DNA of 5,136 nt from Bifidobacteriaceae bacterium (GCA_031278075.1 JAITLE010000226.1:1-5136); one strand, 5' to 3'; positions 1 to 5,136 are shown, counted from the stretch's first letter. Numbers and translations are program-made. Notes: generated by a model from the sequence alone, not told the origin.

Positions 1-25
1 AGTCCCCGCTTGACTAGCTGAGGGC

Positions 26-2563
26 CTACAAGCCCGACTCGGCCGGAATCCGGTCCGCGCTGATGCGGCGCCGGAACACGTAGATCGACCAGGCCTGGTA
101 AGCCAGGACGATCGGCACCAAGCAGACCGCCACCCAGGTCATCAGCTTGAGCGTGAGCTCGCTCGAAGCCGATGCGTTGATCGGCTGGCCGCTGATCGTG
201 GCGCCGGGATCGAACTCCGCCAACGGCGTGTGCGACTCGAGCAGACCCAGGGTCACCAACGCGTCGAGGGCCTCATTGGCGGCCTTGATCCGGCCGTTCA
301 AGTTGGCCAGGCCGTCGCTGTTCTCCCACGCCGTGCCGTTGACGATCGCTGTCACGTCAGTGTCAGCCGCGAACGTGGCAGTGTTCGTGTCGTCGGCGAC
401 GGCCTGCAACGTCGCCACCACTTCGACGTTCACGATCTGATCGACGCTCTTCTTGATCTCTTCGACCACCACGTCGACGCTGCCCTGAATGTGCGGCACC
501 AACGCCTCGACCGTGATCTGCAAATGCGGGACCAACGCCTGGACGGTCCGGGCGACCTCGGTCGCGACGGCGTTCGCGGGCAAGCCCGCGATCGTGGCCG
601 CAGCGAGGTCGTCGAGCCCGATGGCGCCGGCTTGGAGCTGCAGGATCGCGTCCTTGTTCGCTTGGACGCCTTCGACAACCGCGACCAGGGTGGCCTCAGT
701 CGGCTCGATCCCGAGCCTGGCCAGCGTGATCGCCACCGCGGTCAGCACGTTCTCTGTCGAGATCACCTTGGCGGCGGGGAACTCCCCCTGCGCCACGTCG
801 GCCAAGATCCCGACTGTGAGCTGGACCGCGAGGTCGCTGATCTGATCATCGGCGACGTCTGTGCCGACGGTGGCGATGTCGACCGCTCCGGCCGCCGCGA
901 GGGCGCCGACCCGAGCGAAGGTGATGTCCACGACGGTCTTCACGTCGGCATCAGGGATCACCTGCGCCGCCGGGAACGTTCCCGTGGCCACGTCCTGCAG
1001 CACCCCGACAGTGAGGTCCTTCGCCAGGTCGCTGGCCTCGACGCCGACACCCACCTGCGTCAGATCGACCGCGCCGGCCGCCGCGGCGGCCCCCACGCGG
1101 GCGAACGTGGCGCTCACCACTGCCTCGACCCCGGCTGCCGGGATGACGCCGATGGCGGGGAAGGCCCCGTCGCGGACATTCTCGAGGATCGCCGGGGTGA
1201 GCGCCTCAGACCAGCCCTTGGCCCAGTCGGAGGCGACGGACGTGTCCGGGATGCCGCCGTTCGCGCCCACCCGGCCGACGGTGGCGACCACCGCCTGCTC
1301 GATGCGCTCCTGCGGCAGGAACCCGAAGATGGGGTAATCGCCAACTGCCACGCTCTCAAGGATGTCGTGCGTGACCCGCTCGGCCTCGGCGCCCTCTTGC
1401 GCAGGAGTGCTCGGCAGGCCGCCCGCGGCCACCCGATCGAACGTGATGTTCACCACGTCCTCCAGGTTGACGCCGTCGCTCATGTCCACGCCGTAGGTGG
1501 CCTCGCTGTTCGCGACGCCCAGCACCACCGCGCCCACGATCGGGTCCGCCACCGCGTCGCCCTTGAGCTTGACGTTGGAGCCGTTGATCACGTTCGGGAA
1601 CAGCGCCGCGAAGATCGTCACGACCGCCGCGAGCAGCGCCACCGTCATGGAGGTGAACGCCAGGCCGAACCGCTTGCCCAGCGTGGTGAGCACCACCACG
1701 ATCAGCGCGACAGCCGCGACAGCGATGCCGATCCAGATCAGCAGCGTCGGGTGGTTCAGGCCGGCGAACTTCAAGCCCAGCCAAACGACCCACACAGCAG
1801 ACAGCACAGTCGCCGCGATCGACAGCTTCGGCGCCAGGCTCTCCGCCCGTTGCCGCACGATGCCGTCCGTCTTCAGCGAGAGGAAGATCGCGCCGTGCGC
1901 CAAGAACAGCGAGGCGGTCACCAGGCCGCCCAGCAGCAGGAAGCCGCCGTGCGCGAAGACCAGATCGAAGAAGGTCCCCGCGTAGAGGATCTTCGTCGAG
2001 CCGAGCTGCGTCGGGTCGACATAGGCCTTGACACCCGCCACCAGGTTGGCGAACGCGACGCCCCACAGGATCGCGGGGATCCACGACCCGAGGATGATGC
2101 ACCAGTCCCAAACCTTGCGCCAGGTGTCCGAGTTGATCTTGCCGCGGTACTCGAAGGCGACCGCGCGGATGATCAACCCGACCAGGATCAAGAAGAGCGG
2201 CAGGTAAGCCGCTGAGAAGAGTGTGGCGTACCACTCGGGGAAGGCCGCGAATGTCGCGCCGCCCGCCGTGAGCACCCACACCTCGTTGCCGTCCCACAGT
2301 GGGCCGATGGTGGACAGGAGCGCCCGGCGCTCGTTGTCCTTCTTGCCCACGAACGGCAACAGCATGCCGACGCCGAAGTCGAAGCCCTCAAGGACCAGGT
2401 AACCGGTCCACAGGACCGCGACCAGCGCGAACCACAGGAGCTGCAAGCCTGTGGGGCTCGCCGCCAGGTGGTGCAGGAGACCGACCAAACCGCCGGCGGT
2501 CTCTTCTGTGACATTGGGGTCGACGGCCGCTGCCGGAGCCAACGCGAGAATGTTACTCAACAT
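26..2563 (-). CDS. cydB: Cytochrome bd quinol oxidase subunit II (CydB) with a giant extracytoplasmic insertion
   Basis: This is the second subunit of the membrane-bound bd oxidase, which pairs with CydA to oxidise quinol and reduce O2. The CydB core is clear. Helix 1 (about 41-69) contains GFDFG, with D62 matching E. coli D29. Helix 2 (about 82-105) contains PLWDGNEVW, with D91 matching E. coli D58. Helices 3-8 lie at about 114-136, 152-177, 198-229, 247-266, 273-295 and 301-323, and helix 9 at about 804-830. A basic tail (RRRIS) follows helix 9, which puts the C-terminus in the cytoplasm. The protein has 845 residues against a usual 340-380; the excess is about 470 residues between helices 8 and 9 (about 328-797) plus about 33 before helix 1. 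The ATG start is supported by a strong AAGGAGG site, so the N-terminal extension is probably real. The stop is TAG. The gene lies 21 nt after cydA and is almost certainly cotranscribed. The frame is open throughout and base composition matches the flanks, so nothing suggests a chimera. CydB identity is very secure; the insertion's function is unknown. Confidence 0.96.
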   Translation of the reverse strand: MLSNILALAPAAAVDPNVTEETAGGLVGLLHHLAASPTGLQLLWFALVAVLWTGYLVLEGFDFGVGMLLPFVGKKDNERRALLSTIGPLWDGNEVWVLTAGGATFAAFPEWYATLFSAAYLPLFLILVGLIIRAVAFEYRGKINSDTWRKVWDWCIILGSWIPAILWGVAFANLVAGVKAYVDPTQLGSTKILYAGTFFDLVFAHGGFLLLGGLVTASLFLAHGAIFLSLKTDGIVRQRAESLAPKLSIAATVLSAVWVVWLGLKFAGLNHPTLLIWIGIAVAAVALIVVVLTTLGKRFGLAFTSMTVALLAAVVTIFAALFPNVINGSNVKLKGDAVADPIVGAVVLGVANSEATYGVDMSDGVNLEDVVNITFDRVAAGGLPSTPAQEGAEAERVTHDILESVAVGDYPIFGFLPQERIEQAVVATVGRVGANGGIPDTSVASDWAKGWSEALTPAILENVRDGAFPAIGVIPAAGVEAVVSATFARVGAAAAAGAVDLTQVGVGVEASDLAKDLTVGVLQDVATGTFPAAQVIPDADVKTVVDITFARVGALAAAGAVDIATVGTDVADDQISDLAVQLTVGILADVAQGEFPAAKVISTENVLTAVAITLARLGIEPTEATLVAVVEGVQANKDAILQLQAGAIGLDDLAAATIAGLPANAVATEVARTVQALVPHLQITVEALVPHIQGSVDVVVEEIKKSVDQIVNVEVVATLQAVADDTNTATFAADTDVTAIVNGTAWENSDGLANLNGRIKAANEALDALVTLGLLESHTPLAEFDPGATISGQPINASASSELTLKLMTWVAVCLVPIVLAYQAWSIYVFRRRISADRIPAESGL
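416..547 (-). repeat. Four tandem 11-residue (hendecad) repeats in the CydB insertion
   Basis: CydB residues 673-716 read as TVQALVPHLQI, TVEALVPHIQG, SVDVVVEEIKK and SVDQIVNVEVV. Each begins [TS]-V and has hydrophobic residues at fixed positions. The first two differ at only a few positions, and their DNA (about 492-514 and 525-547) matches at 20 of 23 bases with a 33-bp offset, indicating a fairly recent duplication. Eleven-residue periodicity is typical of right-handed coiled coils and of amphipathic surface-binding helices; which applies here is not decidable by eye. Confidence 0.75.
707..1543 (-). repeat. About five tandem degenerate repeats of about 60 residues within the CydB insertion
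   Basis: Units, by CydB residue: R0 341-397, R1 398-455, R2 456-517, R3 518-582 and a truncated R4 583-619. Each unit from R1 on opens with T-x-x-[IV]-L-x-x-V and then G-x-[FY]-P: DILESVAVGDYP in R1, AILENVRDGAFP in R2, GVLQDVATGTFP in R3 and GILADVAQGEFP in R4. The middle holds a V-V-x-x-T-F-x-R-V-G-like block: VVATVGRVG, VVSATFARVG, VVDITFARVG and AVAITLARLG. R2 and R3 also share AAAGAVD. R0 is the most diverged, matching mainly through VVNITFDRV. The boundaries are my by-eye alignment. R2 and R3 are the closest pair, which suggests growth by internal duplication. Confidence 0.8.
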
Positions 2564-2570
2564 GTCTGTT

Positions 2571-2578
2571 CCTCCTTA
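2571..2578 (-). promoter_or_regulatory. Ribosome binding site of cydB
   Basis: On the minus strand this reads TAAGGAGG, with GGAGG ending 7 nt before the ATG at 2563. It is a near-perfect Shine-Dalgarno match lying wholly inside the 21-nt cydA-cydB gap. It fixes the CydB start upstream of the unusual N-terminal extension. Confidence 0.85.
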
Positions 2579-2584
2579 GCTCCG

Positions 2585-4129
2585 TCAGTACGAGAAGGTG
2601 AGGGGCCTGGACTCGTCATTGTCCGCCTTCACCTCCGGTATCGATTCTTCGATGTTCAACCCCTTCGCGACGTAGCGCTTCATGAGGTAGAACCACGCGA
2701 TCGCCAAGATCAGATAGATCAGCGTGAAGGCGATCACAGTCAGCCAGATCGAACCCGCGCTCACGACCGGCGAGACCGCGGCCTCGGTGGAGAGCGACAG
2801 CTGCGTGTTCACGCTGCCGTCCAACAAGTGGGTCTCCGGATTCACGCCGACGATCGGGTAGACGATGAACGGCTGCCGGCCGATCTCAGTGAAGATCCAG
2901 CCGAACGCGCCGGCGATGAACGGCATCGGCAGCGACAGGATGGCCCAGGACTTCAGGAAGCCGGAACCGGAAAGACGCTTGCCGCGCAACGCCACCAACC
3001 CCACCACCGCCAACACAGCTGAGAACAACCCGAAGGCGATCATCAGCCGGAACGTCCAGAACGTCGCCTGCTGGTTGGGGATGAAGTTCAAGGCCTCAGC
3101 CTGCTCCGCGGTGAGGTCGCCCGCTTCGACGTAGGCCTTGTCGAGCGTCTTCTCAGCCACATCCATGCCGTTGACCTGGGCGCCCGTGTCACCCCACGCC
3201 AGCAGCGAGAGCAGCTTCGGGATCTCGATGATCCGGGTCACCGAATCCCCGTTCCCGGTGCCGTCGGCGTTCAACCGGCATTCGCCGAACGCCACGACCG
3301 TGAAGCCCGCGCCCTCGCCCTCACCGGGCGTGCCGCAGAGCAATTCGGCGGCCGCCATCTTGGTCGGCTGGATCTCGGTGATGACCTGGGCCTGATGATG
3401 GCCGGACAACACCAGCGAGACGCCGGCGATGACGACCGTCCAGCAGCCGATCACGCCCGCGCGCCGGTAGACGCTCGCGCCTTCTTCGTTGCCGGCCCGG
3501 GTGGCCTTGACCACCCACCAGATCGCGATGCCGGCCATGAAGGTGCCGGCCACCACGAACGAGGTGGAGATCGTGTGCCAGAAGGTGGACAGCGACAACT
3601 TGGAGAACAAGACCGCGACCAAGTCGTCCATCGCGGCGCGGTCCAAGCTCTCGTCGAACTTGGCGCCCACCGGGTACTGCATGAACGAGTTGGCGGCGAG
3701 GATGAAGAAGGCGGACAGGTTGACGGCGAAGGCCACCAACCAAATGGTCAGCAGGTGCACGCCCCGCGAGAGGCGGCCCCAGCCGAAGATCCAGATGCCC
3801 AGGAACGTCGACTCGATGAAGAACGCCGCCAGCGCCTCCATAGCGAGCGGTGCGCCGAAGATGTCGCCCACCATGCGCGAGTACTCGGACCAGTTCAAGC
3901 CGAACTGGAACTCCTGGACTATGCCGGTAACTATGCCCAGCGCGAAGTTGATCAGCAAGAGCTTGCCGAAGAATCGCGTGAGCCGGTACCACTCGTCCTT
4001 GCCCGTCTTGTGCCAGATGGTCTGGAGCAGGGCCACCAGCGGTGTCAGACCGATGGTGAGAGGGACAAAGATGAAGTGGTACACAGTGGTAATGCCGAAC
4101 TGCCATCTGGCAAGGTCGAGTGCTTCCAC
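2585..4129 (-). CDS. cydA: Cytochrome bd quinol oxidase subunit I (CydA)
   Basis: This catalytic subunit carries the quinol site and three haems. I choose the GTG at 4129 (514 residues): it lies 5 nt after GGAGG and gives the canonical opening M-EALDLARWQFGITT. The frame stays open to 4339, but that upstream part is non-family sequence. Nine membrane helices are visible. Residues matching known E. coli positions are H18 (H19, high-spin haem), H185 and M363 (H186 and M393, haem b558), E98 and E106 (proton path), K257 and E262 (K252 and E257, quinol loop), and W411, E415 and R418 (W441, E445 and R448). The quinol loop (about 243-352) is intermediate in length: K257 to M363 is 106 residues, against 141 in E. 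coli. It holds C265 and C284, a likely disulfide like that described for mycobacterial CydA. The conserved GRQPW motif reads GRQPF (417-421). It is the first gene of the operon with cydB. Identification is very secure. Confidence 0.97.
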   Translation of the reverse strand: MEALDLARWQFGITTVYHFIFVPLTIGLTPLVALLQTIWHKTGKDEWYRLTRFFGKLLLINFALGIVTGIVQEFQFGLNWSEYSRMVGDIFGAPLAMEALAAFFIESTFLGIWIFGWGRLSRGVHLLTIWLVAFAVNLSAFFILAANSFMQYPVGAKFDESLDRAAMDDLVAVLFSKLSLSTFWHTISTSFVVAGTFMAGIAIWWVVKATRAGNEEGASVYRRAGVIGCWTVVIAGVSLVLSGHHQAQVITEIQPTKMAAAELLCGTPGEGEGAGFTVVAFGECRLNADGTGNGDSVTRIIEIPKLLSLLAWGDTGAQVNGMDVAEKTLDKAYVEAGDLTAEQAEALNFIPNQQATFWTFRLMIAFGLFSAVLAVVGLVALRGKRLSGSGFLKSWAILSLPMPFIAGAFGWIFTEIGRQPFIVYPIVGVNPETHLLDGSVNTQLSLSTEAAVSPVVSAGSIWLTVIAFTLIYLILAIAWFYLMKRYVAKGLNIEESIPEVKADNDESRPLTFSY

Positions 4130-4134
4130 GTGCA

Positions 4135-4139
4135 CCTCC
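4135..4139 (-). promoter_or_regulatory. Ribosome binding site deciding the cydA GTG start
   Basis: The minus strand reads GGAGG, then TGCAC, then GTG. The alternative GTG two codons upstream (4133-4135) overlaps the GGAGG itself and is therefore unlikely. The family's conserved N-terminus agrees with the start at 4129. Confidence 0.8.
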
Positions 4140-4178
4140 GCTTTGAGGTTGGATTCGGAATGGGACAAGGGATTTGGA

Positions 4179-4184
4179 ATTATG
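4179..4184 (-). promoter_or_regulatory. Candidate -10 element of the cydAB promoter
   Basis: On the minus strand this reads CATAAT, five of six bases of TATAAT, and it is one of few AT-rich spots in the region. Transcription would start near 4172, giving a leader of about 43 nt. At 17-nt spacing the -35 position (4202-4207) reads GGGCGG, which is no consensus match. The promoter would therefore need an activator, which fits an oxygen-responsive operon. This is inferred from sequence only. Confidence 0.35.
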
Positions 4185-4222
4185 GCAGGGAGGGGCTGCC
4201 CCCGCCCTGGTTTCACCGTAGG

Positions 4223-4279
4223 TCGGCAGTCGCCAAGATGATGGGACCTAGGTCCTACCATCTTCACAACTTCTGCCGA
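4223..4279. repeat. Imperfect 57-bp inverted repeat, likely operator, upstream of cydA
   Basis: The inner arms, AAGATGATGGGACCT (4235-4249) and AGGTCCTACCATCTT (4250-4264), pair at 13 of 15 positions with no loop, and the centre GGACCTAGGTCC is a perfect 12-bp palindrome. The outer arms TCGGCAG (4223-4229) and CTGCCGA (4273-4279) pair perfectly, separated from the inner arms by 5 and 8 unpaired bases. The element would lie upstream of the candidate cydA start point, so it probably acts as DNA (a protein-binding site) rather than as an RNA hairpin. A copy of a dispersed genomic repeat is the alternative. Confidence 0.8.
4243..4256. promoter_or_regulatory. Possible DosR/NarL-family response-regulator box
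   Basis: The sequence is GGGAC-CTAG-GTCCT. The mycobacterial DosR (DevR) core is GGGAC-N4-GTCCC, so the half-site spacing is exact and a single terminal base differs. DosR-type regulators activate hypoxia genes, which would suit a high-affinity oxidase. The box is centred about 77 bp upstream of the candidate start point, farther than the usual proximal DosR sites. The regulator is not in this window, and a different palindrome-binding protein is possible. Confidence 0.4.
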
Positions 4280-4283
4280 TTCC

Positions 4284-4304
4284 TTCACGATACAAGCGCG
4301 TGAA
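4284..4304. promoter_or_regulatory. Small dyad TTCACG-N9-CGTGAA
   Basis: Two perfect 6-bp arms are separated by 9 bp, just right of the large inverted repeat. The half-sites resemble those of Rex (TTGTGAA-N4-TTCACAA), a redox repressor of cyd operons in streptomycetes, but orientation and spacing do not fit. A single TTGTGAA half-site also occurs on the minus strand at 4264-4270. It may be an operator, but this is weak. Confidence 0.25.
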
Positions 4305-4312
4305 AGACGGGT

Positions 4313-4318
4313 TTGACG
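4313..4318 (+). promoter_or_regulatory. Candidate -35 box on the plus strand
   Basis: TTGACG matches five of six bases of the -35 consensus, but no good -10 follows at 16-18 nt (4335-4341 is AC-rich). The distance to the downstream start codon is about 170 nt. The evidence is weak. Confidence 0.2.
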
Positions 4319-4430
4319 TAAGACTACCCACCAAAACAAGCTTCCGGGAAGACCCTACGGGCGCCAGTCGCAGACCAGTCCACCCCGACCCGTCCGGGAA
4401 GGCGACGGGCCGGCCCCACGCCGCGCGCGG

Positions 4431-4436
4431 CACAAT
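4431..4436 (+). promoter_or_regulatory. Candidate -10 element for the radical SAM gene
   Basis: CACAAT is the only TATAAT-like hexamer close to the gene in an otherwise GC-rich stretch. It would put the start point near 4443 and leave a leader of about 45 nt. No recognisable -35 lies 17 nt upstream. Confidence 0.25.
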
Positions 4437-4477
4437 GGAGCCGGCGGCATCCGCCACCCGACTCACCAGCGACGTCG

Positions 4478-4484
4478 AAGGAGA
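4478..4484 (+). promoter_or_regulatory. Ribosome binding site of the radical SAM gene
   Basis: AAGGAGA ends 3 nt before the ATG at 4488. It is a good Shine-Dalgarno match and the main support for this start codon. Confidence 0.75.
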
Positions 4485-4487
4485 TCC

Positions 4488-5136
4488 ATGCGCCAGCGCC
4501 CACCAGCGGCCGCCCCGCGCGCAGCCGAGCCCGCGTCGCTCTGGGACCGCCTCGAACCGCTCCTGGACACCGTCGAAAACCCCATGCAATACGCCGGCGG
4601 CGAGGTCAACTCCGTCGCGAAGAGCTGGAACCAGAGCGACCAGACCGCCCGTTGGGTCCTCGCCTACCCCGACGCGTACTCCGTCGCGGTCCCCAACCAA
4701 GGCGTCCAGATGCTCTATGAGATCCTCAACGAACGCCCCGACGCGTTGGCCCAACGGGCCTACGCCCCCCTGGTGGACATGGAGGCGGCCATGCGCCGCC
4801 ACAAGATCCCCTGGTTCACCGTGGACGCCCACATCCCCGTGCGCGAATTCGACGTGATCGGGGTCTCACTGTCAACCGAGTTGGGCTACACCAACCTCCT
4901 GACCTGCCTGGACCTCGCGGGAATCGCGCTGCACGCCCAGGACCGCGCCGAAGACGACCCGATCGTGTTGGTCGGCGGCCACTGCGCGTTCAACCCCGAG
5001 CCGCTCGCGGACTTCATCGACGGCGCGGTGCTGGGCGACGGCGAGGAGGCGGTCGGGGCTGTCACGGACGGCATCGTGCGCTGGAAACGCGACGGGCGGC
5101 CAGGCGGACGCGACGGTCTGCTGGAACGTCTCGCCG
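4488..5136 (+). CDS. B12-binding-like/radical SAM protein, TIGR03960-type, N-terminal part
   Basis: The first 216 codons are present and the gene runs off the right edge. After a Pro/Ala-rich start, the protein shows features I associate with the TIGR03960 radical SAM family: NPMQYAGGEVNSV (31-43), YPDAYSVAVPNQGVQMLYE (60-78), FTVDAHIPV (110-118), GVSLSTELGYTNLLT (125-139), LVGGHCAFNPEPLADF (161-176) and GDGEEAV (183-189). This region has a Rossmann-like, B12-binding-type fold. The CxxxCxxC iron-sulfur motif that defines the radical SAM domain should lie beyond the window and is not seen. In Actinomycetota the family is usually followed by a DUF2344 (TIGR03936) partner and an RNase E/G gene; this is family knowledge and cannot be checked here. 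The biochemical function is not established to my knowledge. It is divergent from cydAB with its own ribosome site, so it is a separate transcription unit. Family assignment is by recalled motif similarity. Confidence 0.85.
   Translation, partial: MRQRPPAAAPRAAEPASLWDRLEPLLDTVENPMQYAGGEVNSVAKSWNQSDQTARWVLAYPDAYSVAVPNQGVQMLYEILNERPDALAQRAYAPLVDMEAAMRRHKIPWFTVDAHIPVREFDVIGVSLSTELGYTNLLTCLDLAGIALHAQDRAEDDPIVLVGGHCAFNPEPLADFIDGAVLGDGEEAVGAVTDGIVRWKRDGRPGGRDGLLERLA

Larger units (their letters stand above)
173..1582 (-). other. CydB insertion domain in the helix 8-9 loop (about residues 328-797)
   Basis: The normal CydB sequence runs LFPNV (321-325) directly into a loop of about 20 residues and then TLKLMTWVA (804-812). 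Here about 470 residues intervene. Helix 9 ends in a basic cytoplasmic tail, so the loop lies outside the cytoplasmic membrane. Order inside: a short linker, about five degenerate repeats of 57-65 residues (341-619), a predicted helical stretch (about 620-672), four 11-residue repeats (673-716), and a less repetitive section (717-797). By my count there are about 62 Asp/Glu against 20 Lys/Arg, no Cys, four His and one Met. It is rich in Ala and Val and probably largely alpha-helical. No haem or metal motif is visible. I do not recognise the fold. A spacer, a partner-docking arm or an envelope-spanning element are guesses. Confidence 0.85.
4130..4487. other. Divergent intergenic region between cydAB and the radical SAM gene
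   Basis: These 358 nt separate two divergently transcribed genes and hold no credible gene. The reading frames crossing it lack family similarity, and the two strands encode look-alike peptides only because of the central inverted repeat. Contents from left to right: the cydA leader with its ribosome site, a candidate cydA -10, the 57-bp dyad (4223-4279), a second small dyad (4284-4304), a TTGACG box (4313-4318), a GC-rich stretch with a short direct repeat (TCCGGGAAG at 4343 and 4393), a CACAAT box (4431-4436), and the ribosome site of the plus-strand gene. No terminator is needed or seen. Confidence 0.8.

Noticed and set aside
1..25. Start of a downstream gene such as cydD
   Set aside because: Only 25 nt remain after the cydB stop, with no start codon or ribosome site that I can support.
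173..1582. The CydB insertion as a mobile element, intein or assembly chimera
   Set aside because: No intein splice motifs (no Cys at all), no transposase, and no flanking direct or inverted repeats are visible. The frame is continuous through both junctions with similar base composition. Read-level confirmation is not possible here.
230..2215. A 661-codon open frame on the plus strand antisense to cydB
   Set aside because: It is very rich in Arg, Asp, His and Gly with no membrane or domain pattern, as expected of a mirror frame in GC-rich DNA. The opposite strand encodes unmistakable CydB.
4223..4279. The inverted repeat as an intrinsic transcription terminator
   Set aside because: No T-run follows on either strand, and the repeat lies between the 5' ends of two divergent genes where no transcript should end.
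3395..4303. Open frames on the plus strand antisense to cydA (also 3489-4241)
   Set aside because: Their composition is that of shadow frames, there is no ribosome site or recognisable domain, and the opposite strand is conserved CydA.
4130..4339. 70-residue N-terminal extension of CydA from the upstream ATG at 4339
   Set aside because: The sequence has no family similarity, crosses the inverted repeat, and bypasses the well-spaced GGAGG-GTG start that gives the canonical CydA N-terminus.
4248..4857. Open frames of 185-194 codons on both strands over the start of the radical SAM gene
   Set aside because: They are out of frame or antisense to the conserved TIGR03960-like protein and show only Arg/Pro/Ala-rich low-complexity translations.

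Overview
The window is GC-rich, tightly packed DNA, most likely from a high-GC Gram-positive bacterium (Actinomycetota). Three things point there: strong GGAGG-type ribosome sites, a GTG start, and an actinobacterial-looking cytochrome bd pair whose CydA carries a quinol-loop cysteine pair like the one I recall from mycobacterial bd oxidase. The gene beginning at the right edge belongs to a radical SAM family common in Actinomycetota. Genus cannot be settled from this sequence.

Layout. Positions 26-4129 on the minus strand hold a two-gene operon, cydA then cydB (21 nt apart), for the two core subunits of the membrane-bound cytochrome bd quinol oxidase. This enzyme reduces O2 to water at low oxygen using quinol. 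Positions 4130-4487 are a divergent intergenic region with an imperfect 57-bp inverted repeat, a possible DosR/NarL-type box at its centre, and weak promoter candidates for both directions. From 4488 to the right edge, on the plus strand, is the first 216 codons of a B12-binding-like/radical SAM protein (TIGR03960-type). The 25 nt left of cydB contain no gene; cydDC would be the usual continuation but lies outside if present.

CydA looks complete, with all the haem and quinol residues I can place, but its GRQPW signature reads GRQPF. CydB is the anomaly: 845 residues against about 340-380 normally. Its nine membrane helices and catalytic-side residues are intact, but about 470 extra residues sit in the extracytoplasmic loop between helices 8 and 9, and about 33 more precede helix 1. 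The insertion is in frame, acidic and cysteine-free. It is built of about five degenerate repeats of about 60 residues, followed by a run of four 11-residue repeats. It would project from the same membrane face that carries the CydA quinol loop. I do not recognise this domain, and it is the best candidate for something undescribed here.
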